Assembly (NCBI RefSeq): GCF_021531915.1
Contig: NZ_JAFBIV010000002.1
Coordinates: 1-64,000 of the forward strand
Reading direction: 5' to 3'
Length of the DNA: 64,000 bases
Source of the DNA: Oscillibacter valericigenes
GTDB taxonomy: Bacteria > Bacillota > Clostridia > Oscillospirales > Oscillospiraceae
Shown here: positions 8,510-17,653 of the stretch, in pieces
Layout of the letters: each line of letters starts with the position of its first letter
Position numbering within the stretch: position 1 is the stretch's first letter
Made by a program: the position numbers and the translations under genes
The notes under the pieces: model-generated
The model's database searches: none
Seen by the model: the letters and a program-made list of their open reading frames with translations, nothing else
Told to the model about the DNA's origin: nothing

Positions 8510-9058
8510 TCAGCGCTCCAGCTCCTGCTTCATCCGGTTCAGCACACCAGTGCGCTTCAGCAGCACCAGCACCGCCGCGCCCATGGAGGCGCCCACGGCA
8601 GCAGAGGGGATGTAGAAGGGGATGAAGTAGAAGGGGGACTGGGCATCCAGGGCATAGAACATCTTAAACAGCGGGTAGGACGCCATGGCGCCGATAACGC
8701 CGGTGCCGATGATCTCTCCGATCCAAACGGACCACCAGGTCCCGAACTTCCGGTACAGCAATCCGCCCAAAATAGGGCCGAACATGGCGCCGGTGACGGA
8801 GCCGATATCCCGCCCGCACAGCATCCGCAGCACGCCGCACAGCGCTCCGGCGGCGCTGCCGTACCAGGGTCCCACCAGCACGGCGGCCAGCACGTTCACA
8901 AAATGCTGAAAGGGCGCCATGGCCGGAAAATACACAAAGGTATTCAGCACAAAGGCCAGGCAGGTGAACATGGCAGTCAGGACCAGCTTCCGGGTAGACA
9001 GTCGTCCGGCGCTCCCCAAGACAGGTCGATCCTTCTGGATATTCGTTTGTTGTTTCAT
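8510..9058 (-). CDS. thiW: ThiW-type ECF transporter substrate-binding (S) component
   Basis: 182 residues from ATG 9058, which has AAGGAGG eleven bases upstream; a longer frame to 9106 lacks such a site and overlaps the terminator region. The protein has five to six hydrophobic helices, beginning LVLTAMFTCLAFVLNTFVYF, and the S-component signature region PFQHFVNVLAAVLVGPWYG. ThiW proteins supply the substrate specificity of energy-coupling-factor importers, here very likely for thiazole given the adjacent thiM. No EcfA/EcfT genes are beside it, so it should use a shared module elsewhere. Confidence 0.9.
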   Translation of the reverse strand: MKQQTNIQKDRPVLGSAGRLSTRKLVLTAMFTCLAFVLNTFVYFPAMAPFQHFVNVLAAVLVGPWYGSAAGALCGVLRMLCGRDIGSVTGAMFGPILGGLLYRKFGTWWSVWIGEIIGTGVIGAMASYPLFKMFYALDAQSPFYFIPFYIPSAAVGASMGAAVLVLLKRTGVLNRMKQELER

Positions 9059-9112
9059 GGCTTCACATTCCTCCTTTTGATTCGCTTCAGGAGCATCTGT
9101 GGTCATTGGAAG

Positions 9113-9149
9113 AAAAAAGCAGAGTCCCCCCTCACAAGGGGACTCTGCT
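9113..9149 (-). terminator. Riboswitch-associated intrinsic terminator upstream of thiW
   Basis: On the minus strand, AGCAGAGTCCCC pairs with GGGGACTCTGCT (one extra G in the loop side) and is followed by TTTTTT. It lies between the TPP aptamer and thiW and is the likely expression platform: TPP bound, termination. Confidence 0.85.
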
Positions 9150-9216
9150 CAAATTTCCATTGATCCGCCGCCTCACGGCCATCAGCCGCGAAACCGCGAA
9201 AAAATATCCGTTTTTC

Positions 9217-9310
9217 TTCGCATCCCTACGTTGGCATTACCCAAATCAGGTGAGGTCGAGGGAATACACCCTCCTCTCAGCCCTCTTCCGAGAACTCCCT
9301 TGCAAGGCAC
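9217..9310 (-). promoter_or_regulatory. TPP riboswitch (THI box)
   Basis: Read on the minus strand, the aptamer contains GGGCTGAGAGG, then ACCTGATTTGGGTAATGCC and ACGTAGGGA, the conserved halves of the TPP aptamer. The P1 arms are around CTTGCA (about 9300-9305) and TGCGAAG (about 9217-9223). A terminator follows 70 bp later, before thiW. It places the thiazole/pyrimidine salvage genes under thiamin pyrophosphate feedback. Confidence 0.95.
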
Positions 9311-9339
9311 AGTATATGCCCGGAACGTCTGATTGTCAA
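9311..9339 (-). promoter_or_regulatory. Promoter of the TPP-controlled thiamin operon
   Basis: TTGACA (9334-9339) and TATACT (9311-9316) have an ideal 17-bp spacer. It lies between the stop of the GLUG gene and the riboswitch, so the aptamer is at the extreme 5' end of the transcript. Confidence 0.8.
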
Positions 9340-9346
9340 GCCTTTA

Positions 9347-12300
9347 TCAAACCTTTTCCGGAATGCGCGCCTTCTTTTCGCAGGAGCCCTTTGGCTTTTG
9401 GGGTTTGTGCCCGACAGCCAGCAGCAGGATACCAACGGCAGCAAGGGCCACGGCCCCGCCGATCCAAATGGTCGTTCCGCTCTCCGTTTTGACGAGGCAC
9501 AGCTCCGCCGCGTTTGTCTCCAGCTCCGCACGCAGGTAGCTTCCCTCTTTGGTACAGGCGAGCTGGCGCCACGGTCCCTGCTCCGTCCGGCACCAGAGCT
9601 CCGCTTTTCGCACATTCTCCGGTTTCAGGACCCGCAAGGCAGTGAAGGGCGCACCGCCGTCCACGCTGACGGACTGGTGCAGCAGCACTTCACCCTTAGT
9701 CGCCGGGGTTTCCCCCTGCTCCTCAGATGTACGCAGCTCTGTCCCCGGTGCGAAGGTCCCCTCTGCCAAAATGCTGCCGTCCTCGTCGGACAGGGTGGTG
9801 ACCCAGGGGGTGTAGACCGCCTTGATGGTATCATCGAAGGTCAGGGCCGTCCGGTCAAATTCCTCCCAGGCGCCGTAGAACCCCTCTTTCTCCGGTACAA
9901 CAGGGATGTCATCCTCCCGGATGCCCTTGCCGTAAGAAAAGGAGACCTGTTTCACCGCCACATCATCCGCCGTGAAGGTCAGGGCAAAGGTCGAAAATTC
10001 CTCCGGGGCCCCCAGGTCCAACAGGTCTCCGTAAGCCACGGGCTCCGCCTGACCGGCATAGCTGATGCCGTCCACGCCGCCCAGGTCGTCACTGACAAAG
10101 TAGTTATCCGCCAGAGTCCCCTGGGTCTCTCCGGCGATAGCGCCGCTGTAAGCCGTTTCTTCCATACGCACCAGGGTCCGGCAGCCGCTCAGCTGATCCT
10201 CCGCCAGTCCGGCGATGCCGCCCACATGGCTGCCGCCGCTCAGGTCACATTTGGCCCAGCAGTCCCGGATAGGCACCGCGGACCGCCCGGCAATGCCGCC
10301 CACATAGGCGCCGCTGCTGCTCTCCACGCTGCCGTAGCCCTGACAACCGGTGATCACGCCCACCTCGGCACGGCCTACCACGCTGCCCACGCAATCCTTC
10401 CTGCCCGTTACCGCGGCGTGGTTGACGCACGCCCGCAACACCGCATGGGTGAGGTACTGGAAGTTGAGGGAGGCATCCCCCTGGCGGCTGATGTCGTCCT
10501 CCGGATCGAAATCCAACTCCACAGCCATGGAGCCGGCCACGCCGCCGGTGTTGACGTCTCCCTCAACACCCCCCCGGTTGACGCAGTCCGCCGCCGTGCC
10601 CATGGTGATGGAGTGATCCTCCTCCGAGGTATCCACCACCCGGTCCTCCTCTTCTTCTCCGCTGTCCCGCAGCAAATTTGTGATGACATCGAACTGGTCA
10701 TTGATACGCCGCAGGTCGCCGCCCAGGGTATCTCCCACGCCGTCCGCCGTGGACTGCATGGACCGCAGTTCCTGAGACAGCCGGTCCAGCGTGGTGCTGA
10801 GGCTATCCTCCTTCTCATGGAAGGCACTGTCCAGCTTGGGGAACTCCAGTGCGGGCTGCTCCGTCTGCTCTTTCAAAAGTTCCTTCAATCCGCTCAGGGC
10901 GGAATCCATGGCGTCCCCGGCATCCTTCATGGTGCGCAGAGCCTTGCGGAACCGCTGGGAAGCCTCCTGCGCCTTGTCTCCCATATCTTCCCAGTGAGGA
11001 GCCGCGTCCTGGAGCCGGTCCAGGGCCTCCCGGATCTTCCCGGAGGCCGCCGTCATATGCTCCAGTGCTTCCTCCAGATGCTCCATCAGCGCCTGGAGGG
11101 CCTCCGGGTCCCCCGTAGCCCCCGGCAGCAGGCTCTCGCCGACGCCGCGGGCCGTGTCCACCGCCGATGCGCTCTCCCTCAGTGCCTTCCCCACCGTTTC
11201 CAGGGAAGTCGCTGCGTCCGCCGTCTCCTGCCAGCCGGGCTGGTCCTCCAGGTCCTCCGCCGCGTCCGTCACGTTACCCACGGTGTCCGCGGTCTCCTTC
11301 AGGGCATCCGATAGCTCTCCCAGCGCCTGATCCAACTCCTTTTCCGCCTCTCCAGTCTCTTTATCCAGGCCCACCGCTTCTTTCAAATGCTCCAGGGCTT
11401 CACCCACGGCGGCCATGGCCTGTTCTACCCGGTCAAAGGCCCCTCTCAGTTCCTTCAGCGCCTCCCGGAGCACCTTCGCTCCCTGAGAAGCAGAGTCCCC
11501 GGCATTCTCCAGGGTCCTCAGGGCCTCTTCCAGCTGACCGACGGCGCCGCCGATCTGCCCGGTACCCTCCTCCAGGTCCTCCATTACCGGGACTGCCCGG
11601 TCCAGCACCCGGGAAATTCTGGCGCTGAGATCATTCACCGTGTCCACGGTGCCGTCGCCCCACATCTCCAGGTCCTCCAGCAGGCCGCCCACGTCGCCCC
11701 GGGCGCTGTCCGTCAGGTCGCCTACGGCGGTCAGATGGGCGGACAGCTGCTGCCGGGAACGGTCCGTGTTGTCCAGAGCGGTCCCCATCAGGCTTTGCAG
11801 CGTAGACAACTCCTCCGCCATCCGCTGTAGGATATCCTCCTGAAAGCGCAGCTGGGTATAGGGCTCCATCTGCCCGATGATACCGCCCACTTCCTTCCGG
11901 CCCCGGATATTGCCGTGGTTGACGCAGTTGTTTACATAACCTGCCTGCCGACCCGCGATGCCGCCGACGTTGTAGCCGGTGTGGGGATAGCCAACGTCGC
12001 CGAAGTTCACGCAGCCCTGCAAAACGCCCTTGGAATATCCCACGATGCCGCCGGTGTCGGTGCAGGCCGGGATGTTCTCCGTGCTGTTCAGGTTCCCCCA
12101 GTCGATGCCGTCCAGGTCCGGGGACACCTCCTCGCCGCGGGTGTTGATCCGTGCCTTGTTGGTGCATTGAATGATGCTTCCGTAATTTTCCCCGGCGATG
12201 CCCCCGGTGAAATGCTCACCGGAAATGACGCCGGATGACGTGCAGTTGATGAGCGCACCGGCAGCCTCGTTGATACCGGCGATGCCGCCCACCCGGTCCG

Positions 12301-12763
12301 GGGCATCCATGACGCCGGTGTAGGCACACTGGGCGATGGTCCCCCGGTTAACTCCGGCGATGCCGCCGAAGCCGCTCCACTCTCCGGACACGCTGACTGT
12401 GCCGGACACGTTCAGGTTTTTGACTACGGCTCCCTCCTGGACATACCGGAACAGTCCCCGGTGGGAGCCCTCCCCTTCCAGCTTCCAGCCCCGGATGGTG
12501 TGGCCCTGGCCGTCAAAGGTCCCGCCGAAGGTAGGGATACTCGCCTCCCCCGTCAGGTCCAGATCACAATCCAGCACCACGGTCTTTCCTTGGGACCAGG
12601 TATCCAGGCGGCAGTTCTGCGCCAGTCGGCGCCAGTCGGCGGCGGAGCTGATGTGAATGTCTCCGTCCAGCGCCAGGGCAGCCGGCACCAGGATGCCCAG
12701 CAGCAAACACAGGCAGACCAGACCCGCTGTCAGGCGGCGCAGAGGTTTATTGGTTTTTCTCAT
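9347..12763 (-). CDS. Large GLUG-repeat surface protein with central coiled coil and C-terminal anchor
   Basis: 1138 residues from ATG 12763 (GGAGGAGG upstream; overlaps the exporter stop by 17 bp). A signal peptide (LVCLCLLLGILVPAALA) is followed by a domain starting with IHISSAADWRRLAQ and then about six GLUG-type repeats (GGIAG/GGIVG...C..G) to about residue 310. A long alanine/glutamate/leucine-rich segment of about 400 residues with heptad character follows. A second block of GLUG repeats (VGGIAGRSAV, VGGIAGLAED) comes next, then a membrane helix (IWIGGAVALAAVGILLLAVG) and a basic tail. It is extracellular and membrane-tethered. The function is unknown; co-transcription with an MMPL protein suggests a joint envelope role. 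Confidence 0.85.
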   Translation of the reverse strand: MRKTNKPLRRLTAGLVCLCLLLGILVPAALALDGDIHISSAADWRRLAQNCRLDTWSQGKTVVLDCDLDLTGEASIPTFGGTFDGQGHTIRGWKLEGEGSHRGLFRYVQEGAVVKNLNVSGTVSVSGEWSGFGGIAGVNRGTIAQCAYTGVMDAPDRVGGIAGINEAAGALINCTSSGVISGEHFTGGIAGENYGSIIQCTNKARINTRGEEVSPDLDGIDWGNLNSTENIPACTDTGGIVGYSKGVLQGCVNFGDVGYPHTGYNVGGIAGRQAGYVNNCVNHGNIRGRKEVGGIIGQMEPYTQLRFQEDILQRMAEELSTLQSLMGTALDNTDRSRQQLSAHLTAVGDLTDSARGDVGGLLEDLEMWGDGTVDTVNDLSARISRVLDRAVPVMEDLEEGTGQIGGAVGQLEEALRTLENAGDSASQGAKVLREALKELRGAFDRVEQAMAAVGEALEHLKEAVGLDKETGEAEKELDQALGELSDALKETADTVGNVTDAAEDLEDQPGWQETADAATSLETVGKALRESASAVDTARGVGESLLPGATGDPEALQALMEHLEEALEHMTAASGKIREALDRLQDAAPHWEDMGDKAQEASQRFRKALRTMKDAGDAMDSALSGLKELLKEQTEQPALEFPKLDSAFHEKEDSLSTTLDRLSQELRSMQSTADGVGDTLGGDLRRINDQFDVITNLLRDSGEEEEDRVVDTSEEDHSITMGTAADCVNRGGVEGDVNTGGVAGSMAVELDFDPEDDISRQGDASLNFQYLTHAVLRACVNHAAVTGRKDCVGSVVGRAEVGVITGCQGYGSVESSSGAYVGGIAGRSAVPIRDCWAKCDLSGGSHVGGIAGLAEDQLSGCRTLVRMEETAYSGAIAGETQGTLADNYFVSDDLGGVDGISYAGQAEPVAYGDLLDLGAPEEFSTFALTFTADDVAVKQVSFSYGKGIREDDIPVVPEKEGFYGAWEEFDRTALTFDDTIKAVYTPWVTTLSDEDGSILAEGTFAPGTELRTSEEQGETPATKGEVLLHQSVSVDGGAPFTALRVLKPENVRKAELWCRTEQGPWRQLACTKEGSYLRAELETNAAELCLVKTESGTTIWIGGAVALAAVGILLLAVGHKPQKPKGSCEKKARIPEKV

Positions 12764-15212
12764 CAGGGACCACCTCCTCCGTGTTTTCCTGCAGGGCGCC
12801 CACATCCACCACGGCGGACAGGGTCCCGTGAATGACGCCGTTCATCTCCGCGTCCACCATACCGTTGACATAACCCCGGACGCGGCCCTTGACCACCATG
12901 CTGCCCTGCCGCTCCGTCCGCGGGGGCAGGGGCACCTTCAGGGCGAAGGCCGTCTTTTCAATGATGGTATCGCCCAACAGCAGGATCTGGGGCAGCACCC
13001 CCATGACCAGCAGCATGGAGATCAAGGTGCCCCGGCCCAGGCACTCGCCGATGGCCGTGATGGCGGCCTCGGAGGTCAAAAAGCAGATCAGCGTACCGGC
13101 TGACGCCAGAATGGTGCCGGAGGTCACGATAGTGGGGAAGGCCAGATTCAGGGCCTCCACGATGGCCTCCCGGCAGCTCATGCGCTGCTTCAGCTCCATG
13201 TATCGGCTGGAGATCACGATGGCGTAGTCGATGTTGGCGCCCATCTGGATGGAGCTGACGATCAGGTAACTCATAAAGAACAGGTTCTTGTGCAGCAGGT
13301 ACGGGAAGGAGAAGTTGATCCAGATACTGCCCTGGATCACCAGGATCAGCAGCACCGGAAGCCCCGCCGAGCGGAAGGTGAAAATCAGCACCATGATGAC
13401 GAACAGGGCCGACAGGATGCTGATGAGCACATTGTCCCCCTCGAAGGAGGAAGCCAGATCGTGATCGCTGGTGGAGTCGCCCACCAGGTACACGTGGTCA
13501 TAGTACCGTCCACCGATCCGGTGCAGCGTATCCAGATAGGCAAAGGTCTCCTGGCTCTCCTCCGGCAGGTCCAGGTAGACCAGCAGGCGGCTGTAATGGG
13601 GACCCGCCAGCTGGGCCCTGGCGTCGGTCAGCTGGCTGTGCATGTCATCCAGCTGTTCCGCCATGTCCTCATCCAGCGAGATATAGCCCGCCTCCTTCTG
13701 GTCGTACAGGAAAAACACCATGTCGATGAGGGGGATGCTGTACTGGTCCAGGTCGTTGATGATGCGGCCGTAGTCCTCCTGGTCGGCGGCATAGGCGCCA
13801 TACAGCAGCTTTACCACCTCATAGTCCATGTCCAAAGTCTCGGCCAGCTGCCGGGGCGTCAGTGCGTCAGTCAGCATGTAACCGTCCACGGCCTCGATGT
13901 TGCCAAGCCCCATGACGCGCTCCACCTGGGGCTCCCGCTCCAGGTCTGCCAGCAGGGCCTGCTCCTTTTCATAGTCCCCGGCGGGCACCAGCATGGCCAT
14001 GAGGTTGGTGCTGCCGAAGGTGTCCTTGATCTTCTGCTCCGCGATCTGGTTGTCGCTCTGTTTGAAGGTGGTCAGGGTAGAATAGCCGTAGACATAGGGG
14101 CATTTGTTGGACAGCAGGAAAGACACCGCCAGCAGCACCAAAAACACCGGCGGTATGATATACCGGCTCTTCACCACCAGCTTGCCCCAGCCGGTGATCC
14201 TGGGCACAAAGCTCTTGTGCTGGGTCCTGTCCATACCCCGTGAGAACAGCATCAGCAGCCCGGGCATCAGGGTGAACACCGACAGCAGGCTGAAGAAAAT
14301 AGCCTTGATGAGAACGATGCCCATGTCATAGCCGATGCGGAACTGCATAAAGGTCATGGCTACCAGGCCGGAGATGGTGGTCAGGCTGGACCCCGCGATC
14401 TCAGGGATGGACTTGCTCAGGGCGGCAATGCAGGCCTCCCGGGCTTCCTGGTGCTCCCGCTCCTCGGTGAAGCGGTGGCACAGGATGATGGCGTAGTCAA
14501 TGGCCAAAGCCAGCTGCAGCACCACCGCAATGGACTTGGTGATGAACGAAATTTCCCCCAGCAGATAGTTGGTACCCATGTTCAGCAGGGCCGCCATGCC
14601 GAAGGTCAGCATCAGCACCGGGATCTCCATGTAGGTCTTGGAGGTGAACAGCAGCACCAGCAGGATGATGACCACCGCCACCAGCATGACGATCTGCATT
14701 TCTCCGCCAATGGTGTCGTTGATCCCGCTGCCCACCTCACTGCTGATGTAGGTGTCATAGCTGCTGAGCCGCTCCCGGATCTCCTCCATGGCGGCATTGC
14801 AGATGTCATCCCCGGTCTCTCCGTCAAAGGTCACGGAGAACAGCGCCGCAGCGCCCCGGTAGTAGTCCTCCAGGCAGGCGTCCTCCCGGTCCGGGTCATA
14901 GAAGTCCACGGAGGTAACGCCTTCCACGGCCTCCAGCTCCTTCTGCAGCGCCAGTGCCCGGTCCAGGGTGATGTTATCCACCATCACCTGGGCTGTGGCA
15001 TAGGTGGTGAACTCCTCCTCCATCAGCGTCAGGCCCTGGCGGGTCTCCGTGTCGGCGGGAAGGTAGTCCGTCAGGTCGCTGTTGGTCTGCACCCAGCCGG
15101 AGGCAATGGCGCAGAAAATTCCGGCAGCAATGAAAAACAGAAAGAAGATGTTGCGCTTATCCACAATAAATGTGGCGACCCTCTCCCAAAATGTCGGTTT
15201 CTTCGTATCCAT
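12747..15212 (-). CDS. MMPL/RND-family membrane transporter
   Basis: 821 residues in two similar halves. Each half has an N-terminal helix, a large extracytoplasmic loop and a five-to-six-helix bundle. The conserved Asp in the transmembrane motif is seen in ALAIDYAIILCHRF and again in GANIDYAIVISSRYME, as expected for proton-driven MMPL/SSD proteins. Actinobacterial members export lipids; Firmicute members are mostly uncharacterised. It starts 6 bp after the 96-residue gene and overlaps the GLUG protein gene, so the three form one operon, likely controlled by the divergent TetR regulator. Confidence 0.88.
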   Translation of the reverse strand: MDTKKPTFWERVATFIVDKRNIFFLFFIAAGIFCAIASGWVQTNSDLTDYLPADTETRQGLTLMEEEFTTYATAQVMVDNITLDRALALQKELEAVEGVTSVDFYDPDREDACLEDYYRGAAALFSVTFDGETGDDICNAAMEEIRERLSSYDTYISSEVGSGINDTIGGEMQIVMLVAVVIILLVLLFTSKTYMEIPVLMLTFGMAALLNMGTNYLLGEISFITKSIAVVLQLALAIDYAIILCHRFTEEREHQEAREACIAALSKSIPEIAGSSLTTISGLVAMTFMQFRIGYDMGIVLIKAIFFSLLSVFTLMPGLLMLFSRGMDRTQHKSFVPRITGWGKLVVKSRYIIPPVFLVLLAVSFLLSNKCPYVYGYSTLTTFKQSDNQIAEQKIKDTFGSTNLMAMLVPAGDYEKEQALLADLEREPQVERVMGLGNIEAVDGYMLTDALTPRQLAETLDMDYEVVKLLYGAYAADQEDYGRIINDLDQYSIPLIDMVFFLYDQKEAGYISLDEDMAEQLDDMHSQLTDARAQLAGPHYSRLLVYLDLPEESQETFAYLDTLHRIGGRYYDHVYLVGDSTSDHDLASSFEGDNVLISILSALFVIMVLIFTFRSAGLPVLLILVIQGSIWINFSFPYLLHKNLFFMSYLIVSSIQMGANIDYAIVISSRYMELKQRMSCREAIVEALNLAFPTIVTSGTILASAGTLICFLTSEAAITAIGECLGRGTLISMLLVMGVLPQILLLGDTIIEKTAFALKVPLPPRTERQGSMVVKGRVRGYVNGMVDAEMNGVIHGTLSAVVDVGALQENTEEVVPDEKNQ

Positions 15213-15218
15213 GTATCG

Positions 15219-15509
15219 TTACTCCATATTCTCCACAAGTCGTCCGGTCAGCCGCATGTCGCCCTTTCCGGTGCGGGCCAGGCTGTCAAAGGCGCCGTCC
15301 CGGATGGTCAGCTTCGCCTCAAATCTGATCTTGCCCATAATGGAATCCAGATCGCCCGTCAGGCAGAACCGCCCGCCATCCATTCGGCGGACAGCCACTC
15401 CGCTGCGGAAGCCCAGCAGCTCCACCACCGCCTCCCGGTCATTCACGATCTCCAGGCTTCCCCGCCGCGGCCCCATGGGACTATGCAGGGTGATCTGATA
15501 CCGTTCCAT
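15219..15509 (-). CDS. Small hypothetical protein, first gene of the MMPL operon
   Basis: 96 residues from ATG 15509, with AAGGGGG nine bases upstream. The reading frame continues upstream to 16208 but only as antisense of the TetR gene, so this start was chosen. The product is mainly beta-strand with no signal peptide or membrane helix (GSLEIVNDREAVVELLGFRSG). I do not recognise the family. Position at the head of the operon, opposite the TetR gene, suggests a role tied to the exporter or its regulation. Confidence 0.65.
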   Translation of the reverse strand: MERYQITLHSPMGPRRGSLEIVNDREAVVELLGFRSGVAVRRMDGGRFCLTGDLDSIMGKIRFEAKLTIRDGAFDSLARTGKGDMRLTGRLVENME

Positions 15510-15671
15510 GTCCAATACCCCCTTGCAAATTAGTCCCAGTATACGCAAAGCCATCCCCCGATTTCCATAGACAATTGAGGCGATTTGTCGTATTGATCCG
15601 GGCTTCACAAAAAGTTTACATCGTCTTTTCCCCCGGTCATGGTATACTGGACCGGAAAAAGGAGTGGTTCC

Positions 15672-16271
15672 ATGGAAGAAATGCTGCATACCGATACCAC
15701 AAAGCGGCTGCTGACCGAATCGTTGAAACGGCTGATGGCACAGAAGCCGCTGAACAAGATCTCCATCCGGGAGATCACGGAGGGCTGCGGCGTCAACCGG
15801 CAGACCTTCTATTATCATTTTGAGGATATCTACGACCAGGTCCGCTGGATGTTTCATCAGGAGGCCGTCAAACTGCTGGATCGGCAGGAGGGCATCCTGG
15901 TCTGGCAGGATGGGCTTCTGCAGCTCTTCCGGTATCTGGAAGAAAACCGGGATATCTGTCTCTGCGCCATGCACTCCGTGAGCCACGAGCATCTGCGCCG
16001 TTTCTTCCAGGCTGACATCTATGACATCATCCATCGGGTGATCGACCAGCTGACGGAGGATCTTCGCACCAACGAGGCGGAAAAGGATATCCTGACTCAC
16101 TTCTACGTCTCCGCCCTGGCCGGCACAGTGGAAAGCTGGCTGCTGGGCGAGCTCCCCTACACACCGGAAACCCTGGTGGCCGCCGCGGACCGGATTATCC
16201 AGGAACACATCACCGGAGCCCTGATAGCACGCAGCCCTGAAAAATCCGCTTCTCGCAGTCCCGAGCTATAA
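15672..16271 (+). CDS. TetR/AcrR-family transcriptional regulator
   Basis: 199 residues from ATG 15672, which has AAGGAG seven bases upstream; an in-frame start at 15639 overlaps the promoter. The N-terminal helix-turn-helix ISIREITEGCGVNRQTFYYHFEDI (about 31-54) is a typical TetR DNA-binding domain. The C-terminal part (HEHLRRFF, FYVSALAGTVESWLLGE) fits the DhaS-like/TetR_C family. It is divergent from the small protein-MMPL-GLUG operon, so it probably represses that operon. An extended -10 element (TGGTATACT, 15640-15648) precedes it. Confidence 0.88.
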   Translation: MEEMLHTDTTKRLLTESLKRLMAQKPLNKISIREITEGCGVNRQTFYYHFEDIYDQVRWMFHQEAVKLLDRQEGILVWQDGLLQLFRYLEENRDICLCAMHSVSHEHLRRFFQADIYDIIHRVIDQLTEDLRTNEAEKDILTHFYVSALAGTVESWLLGELPYTPETLVAAADRIIQEHITGALIARSPEKSASRSPEL

Positions 16272-16315
16272 AAAAACAGCAGCACTGACTTTTTCCGTCA
16301 GTGCCGCTGTTTTGA
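16270..16315. terminator. Bidirectional terminator between TetR gene and msrC
   Basis: AAAAACAGC-GCACTGAC pairs with GTCAGTGC-GCTGTTTT around a 7-nt loop, with T-runs on both strands, between convergent genes. Confidence 0.82.
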
Positions 16316-16329
16316 TCTTACAAGATACC

Positions 16330-16779
16330 TTACCAGAGCTCCGTCTCCAGAACATGTACGAATTCTTCCAGGCCCACCCGGTCCTCTTCCGTAAAGCGGC
16401 CCGTCAGGGGGCTGTCGATGTCCAGAACGCCGACGATCCGGTCCCCTGCATGGATGGGGACCACGATCTCAGAATTGGACGCGCCGTCGCAGGCGATGTG
16501 GCCGGGGAACTGGTGGACGTCGTACACCAGCTGCGTCCGGTCCTCTGCCACCGCCGTGCCGCAGACGCCCCGTCCCACCTGGATCTCGATGCAGGCCGGC
16601 TTGCCCTGAAACGGCCCCAGCACCAACATACCGTCTTCCATCAGATAGAAGCCCGCCCAGTTCAGGTCCGGCAGCGTGTTGTAAAGCAGCGCCGCGGCGT
16701 TGGAGAGGTTTGCGATTCTGTGTGGCACGCCGTGGATCAGTGCCGCAAGCTGTTGATTCAGCAATGGATACTCTGTCAT
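16330..16779 (-). CDS. msrC: Free methionine-(R)-sulfoxide reductase (GAF domain)
   Basis: A 149-residue single GAF domain. The three family cysteines are visible in GKPACIEI, GRGVCGTAV and HIACDGASNSE, followed by IVVPI and GVLDIDSP, matching fRMsr/YebR enzymes that reduce free methionine-R-sulfoxide with thioredoxin. The ATG at 16779 has GGGGGAA upstream. It is the last gene of a minus-strand run with a YkvA-like protein and a flavodoxin-like protein. Confidence 0.88.
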   Translation of the reverse strand: MTEYPLLNQQLAALIHGVPHRIANLSNAAALLYNTLPDLNWAGFYLMEDGMLVLGPFQGKPACIEIQVGRGVCGTAVAEDRTQLVYDVHQFPGHIACDGASNSEIVVPIHAGDRIVGVLDIDSPLTGRFTEEDRVGLEEFVHVLETELW

Positions 16780-16809
16780 GGTGTTCCCCCGTTTCGTTTT
16801 CTTTCCATT

Positions 16810-17184
16810 TCACAGCAGCCGTATCAGTAATCTGAACAGCCAGCAGCCCAGCAACACCCAAATCGCAATGATGGGCAGCGCATAATACCACTTCTTCGGC
16901 TTTCCGTCCGCCCACATACCGGCGGCCTCGCTGCGGTAATATTCAAAAACCTCTCTGGGGATACATTTCACCGTCAACGCTGCCAGGGCGGGCAGGATGA
17001 TAAAGTCATCCAGATATCCCAGCACCGGAATAAAGTCCGGAATCAGGTCAATGGGCGACAGCGCATAGCCAACTGTTACTACTGCCAGCACTTTGGCGAG
17101 GGCCAGCGTTTCTTCTGCTTTCAGACAGAGCCACAGTACCGGGATGTCTGTTTTCAATTGTGCGGCCCGTTCTTTCCAGTTCAT
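16810..17184 (-). CDS. YkvA-like (DUF1232) membrane protein
   Basis: 124 residues. The DUF1232 core VGYALSPIDLIPDFIPVLGYLDDFIILPAL (about 38-67) is clear. A C-terminal hydrophobic helix (YALPIIAIWVLLGCWLFRLLI) should anchor it in the membrane. The start overlaps the flavodoxin-like gene stop by 4 bp. The biochemical role of YkvA proteins is unknown. Confidence 0.85.
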   Translation of the reverse strand: MNWKERAAQLKTDIPVLWLCLKAEETLALAKVLAVVTVGYALSPIDLIPDFIPVLGYLDDFIILPALAALTVKCIPREVFEYYRSEAAGMWADGKPKKWYYALPIIAIWVLLGCWLFRLLIRLL

Positions 17185-17642
17185 GTCGTCCCTTCATTTT
17201 CCCGGCAGATGGACTGATAAAACTCCCTGGCCCTCTGCAGTTCCTCCGCGCTGGGGTGGCCTTTGGCGATGCCGCCGATGAGCTTGAACGGCCCGAAGGT
17301 GTCAAAGCCCCGGCAGCCGTATTCGCCCAGGATATTTGCATCCTTGTCAGCTACAATTTCGGAAATGGCCTTGGTATATCCCTTCCGCATGGAGCCACAG
17401 GTGTAGACGAAGAACATGTCCTTGCCCTGAGGCAGGTACTGCCGGACAAAGTCCAGCACCGTCTCCTGAAACTTGGAATAGTAGATGCCGGATGCAAACC
17501 CAATGCAGTCGTAGTCCTCCAGGTGCACGGCCACACGGCTGGTCACATCGATCAGGTCAATATCGTTTCTCTGGGCCATGGCGTCCAGGACTTTCCGGGT
17601 GTTCCCGTGGTGGCGGGAGTAATAACAAATCGCAGTTTTCAT
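17181..17642 (-). CDS. Flavodoxin-like protein
   Basis: 153 residues starting MKTAICYYSRHHGNT; ATG 17642 was chosen over upstream in-frame ATGs because it is 7 bases from GAGGAG. The N-terminal YSRHHGNTRKV is the FMN phosphate loop of flavodoxins, and FVYTCGSMRKGY is the second flavin loop. It probably carries FMN and acts as a one- or two-electron carrier or quinone-type reductase. The partner is unknown. It overlaps the YkvA-like gene. Confidence 0.82.
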   Translation of the reverse strand: MKTAICYYSRHHGNTRKVLDAMAQRNDIDLIDVTSRVAVHLEDYDCIGFASGIYYSKFQETVLDFVRQYLPQGKDMFFVYTCGSMRKGYTKAISEIVADKDANILGEYGCRGFDTFGPFKLIGGIAKGHPSAEELQRAREFYQSICRENEGTT

Positions 17643-17653
17643 CATTCTTCTCC

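Noticed and set aside
9398-11314. 638-residue plus-strand frame opposite the GLUG gene
   Set aside because: Antisense shadow with compositional His/Gly/Leu bias and no ribosome binding site.
15219-16208. 329-residue minus-strand frame spanning the TetR gene
   Set aside because: Only the last 96 codons have a ribosome binding site; the rest is antisense to a clear TetR regulator.
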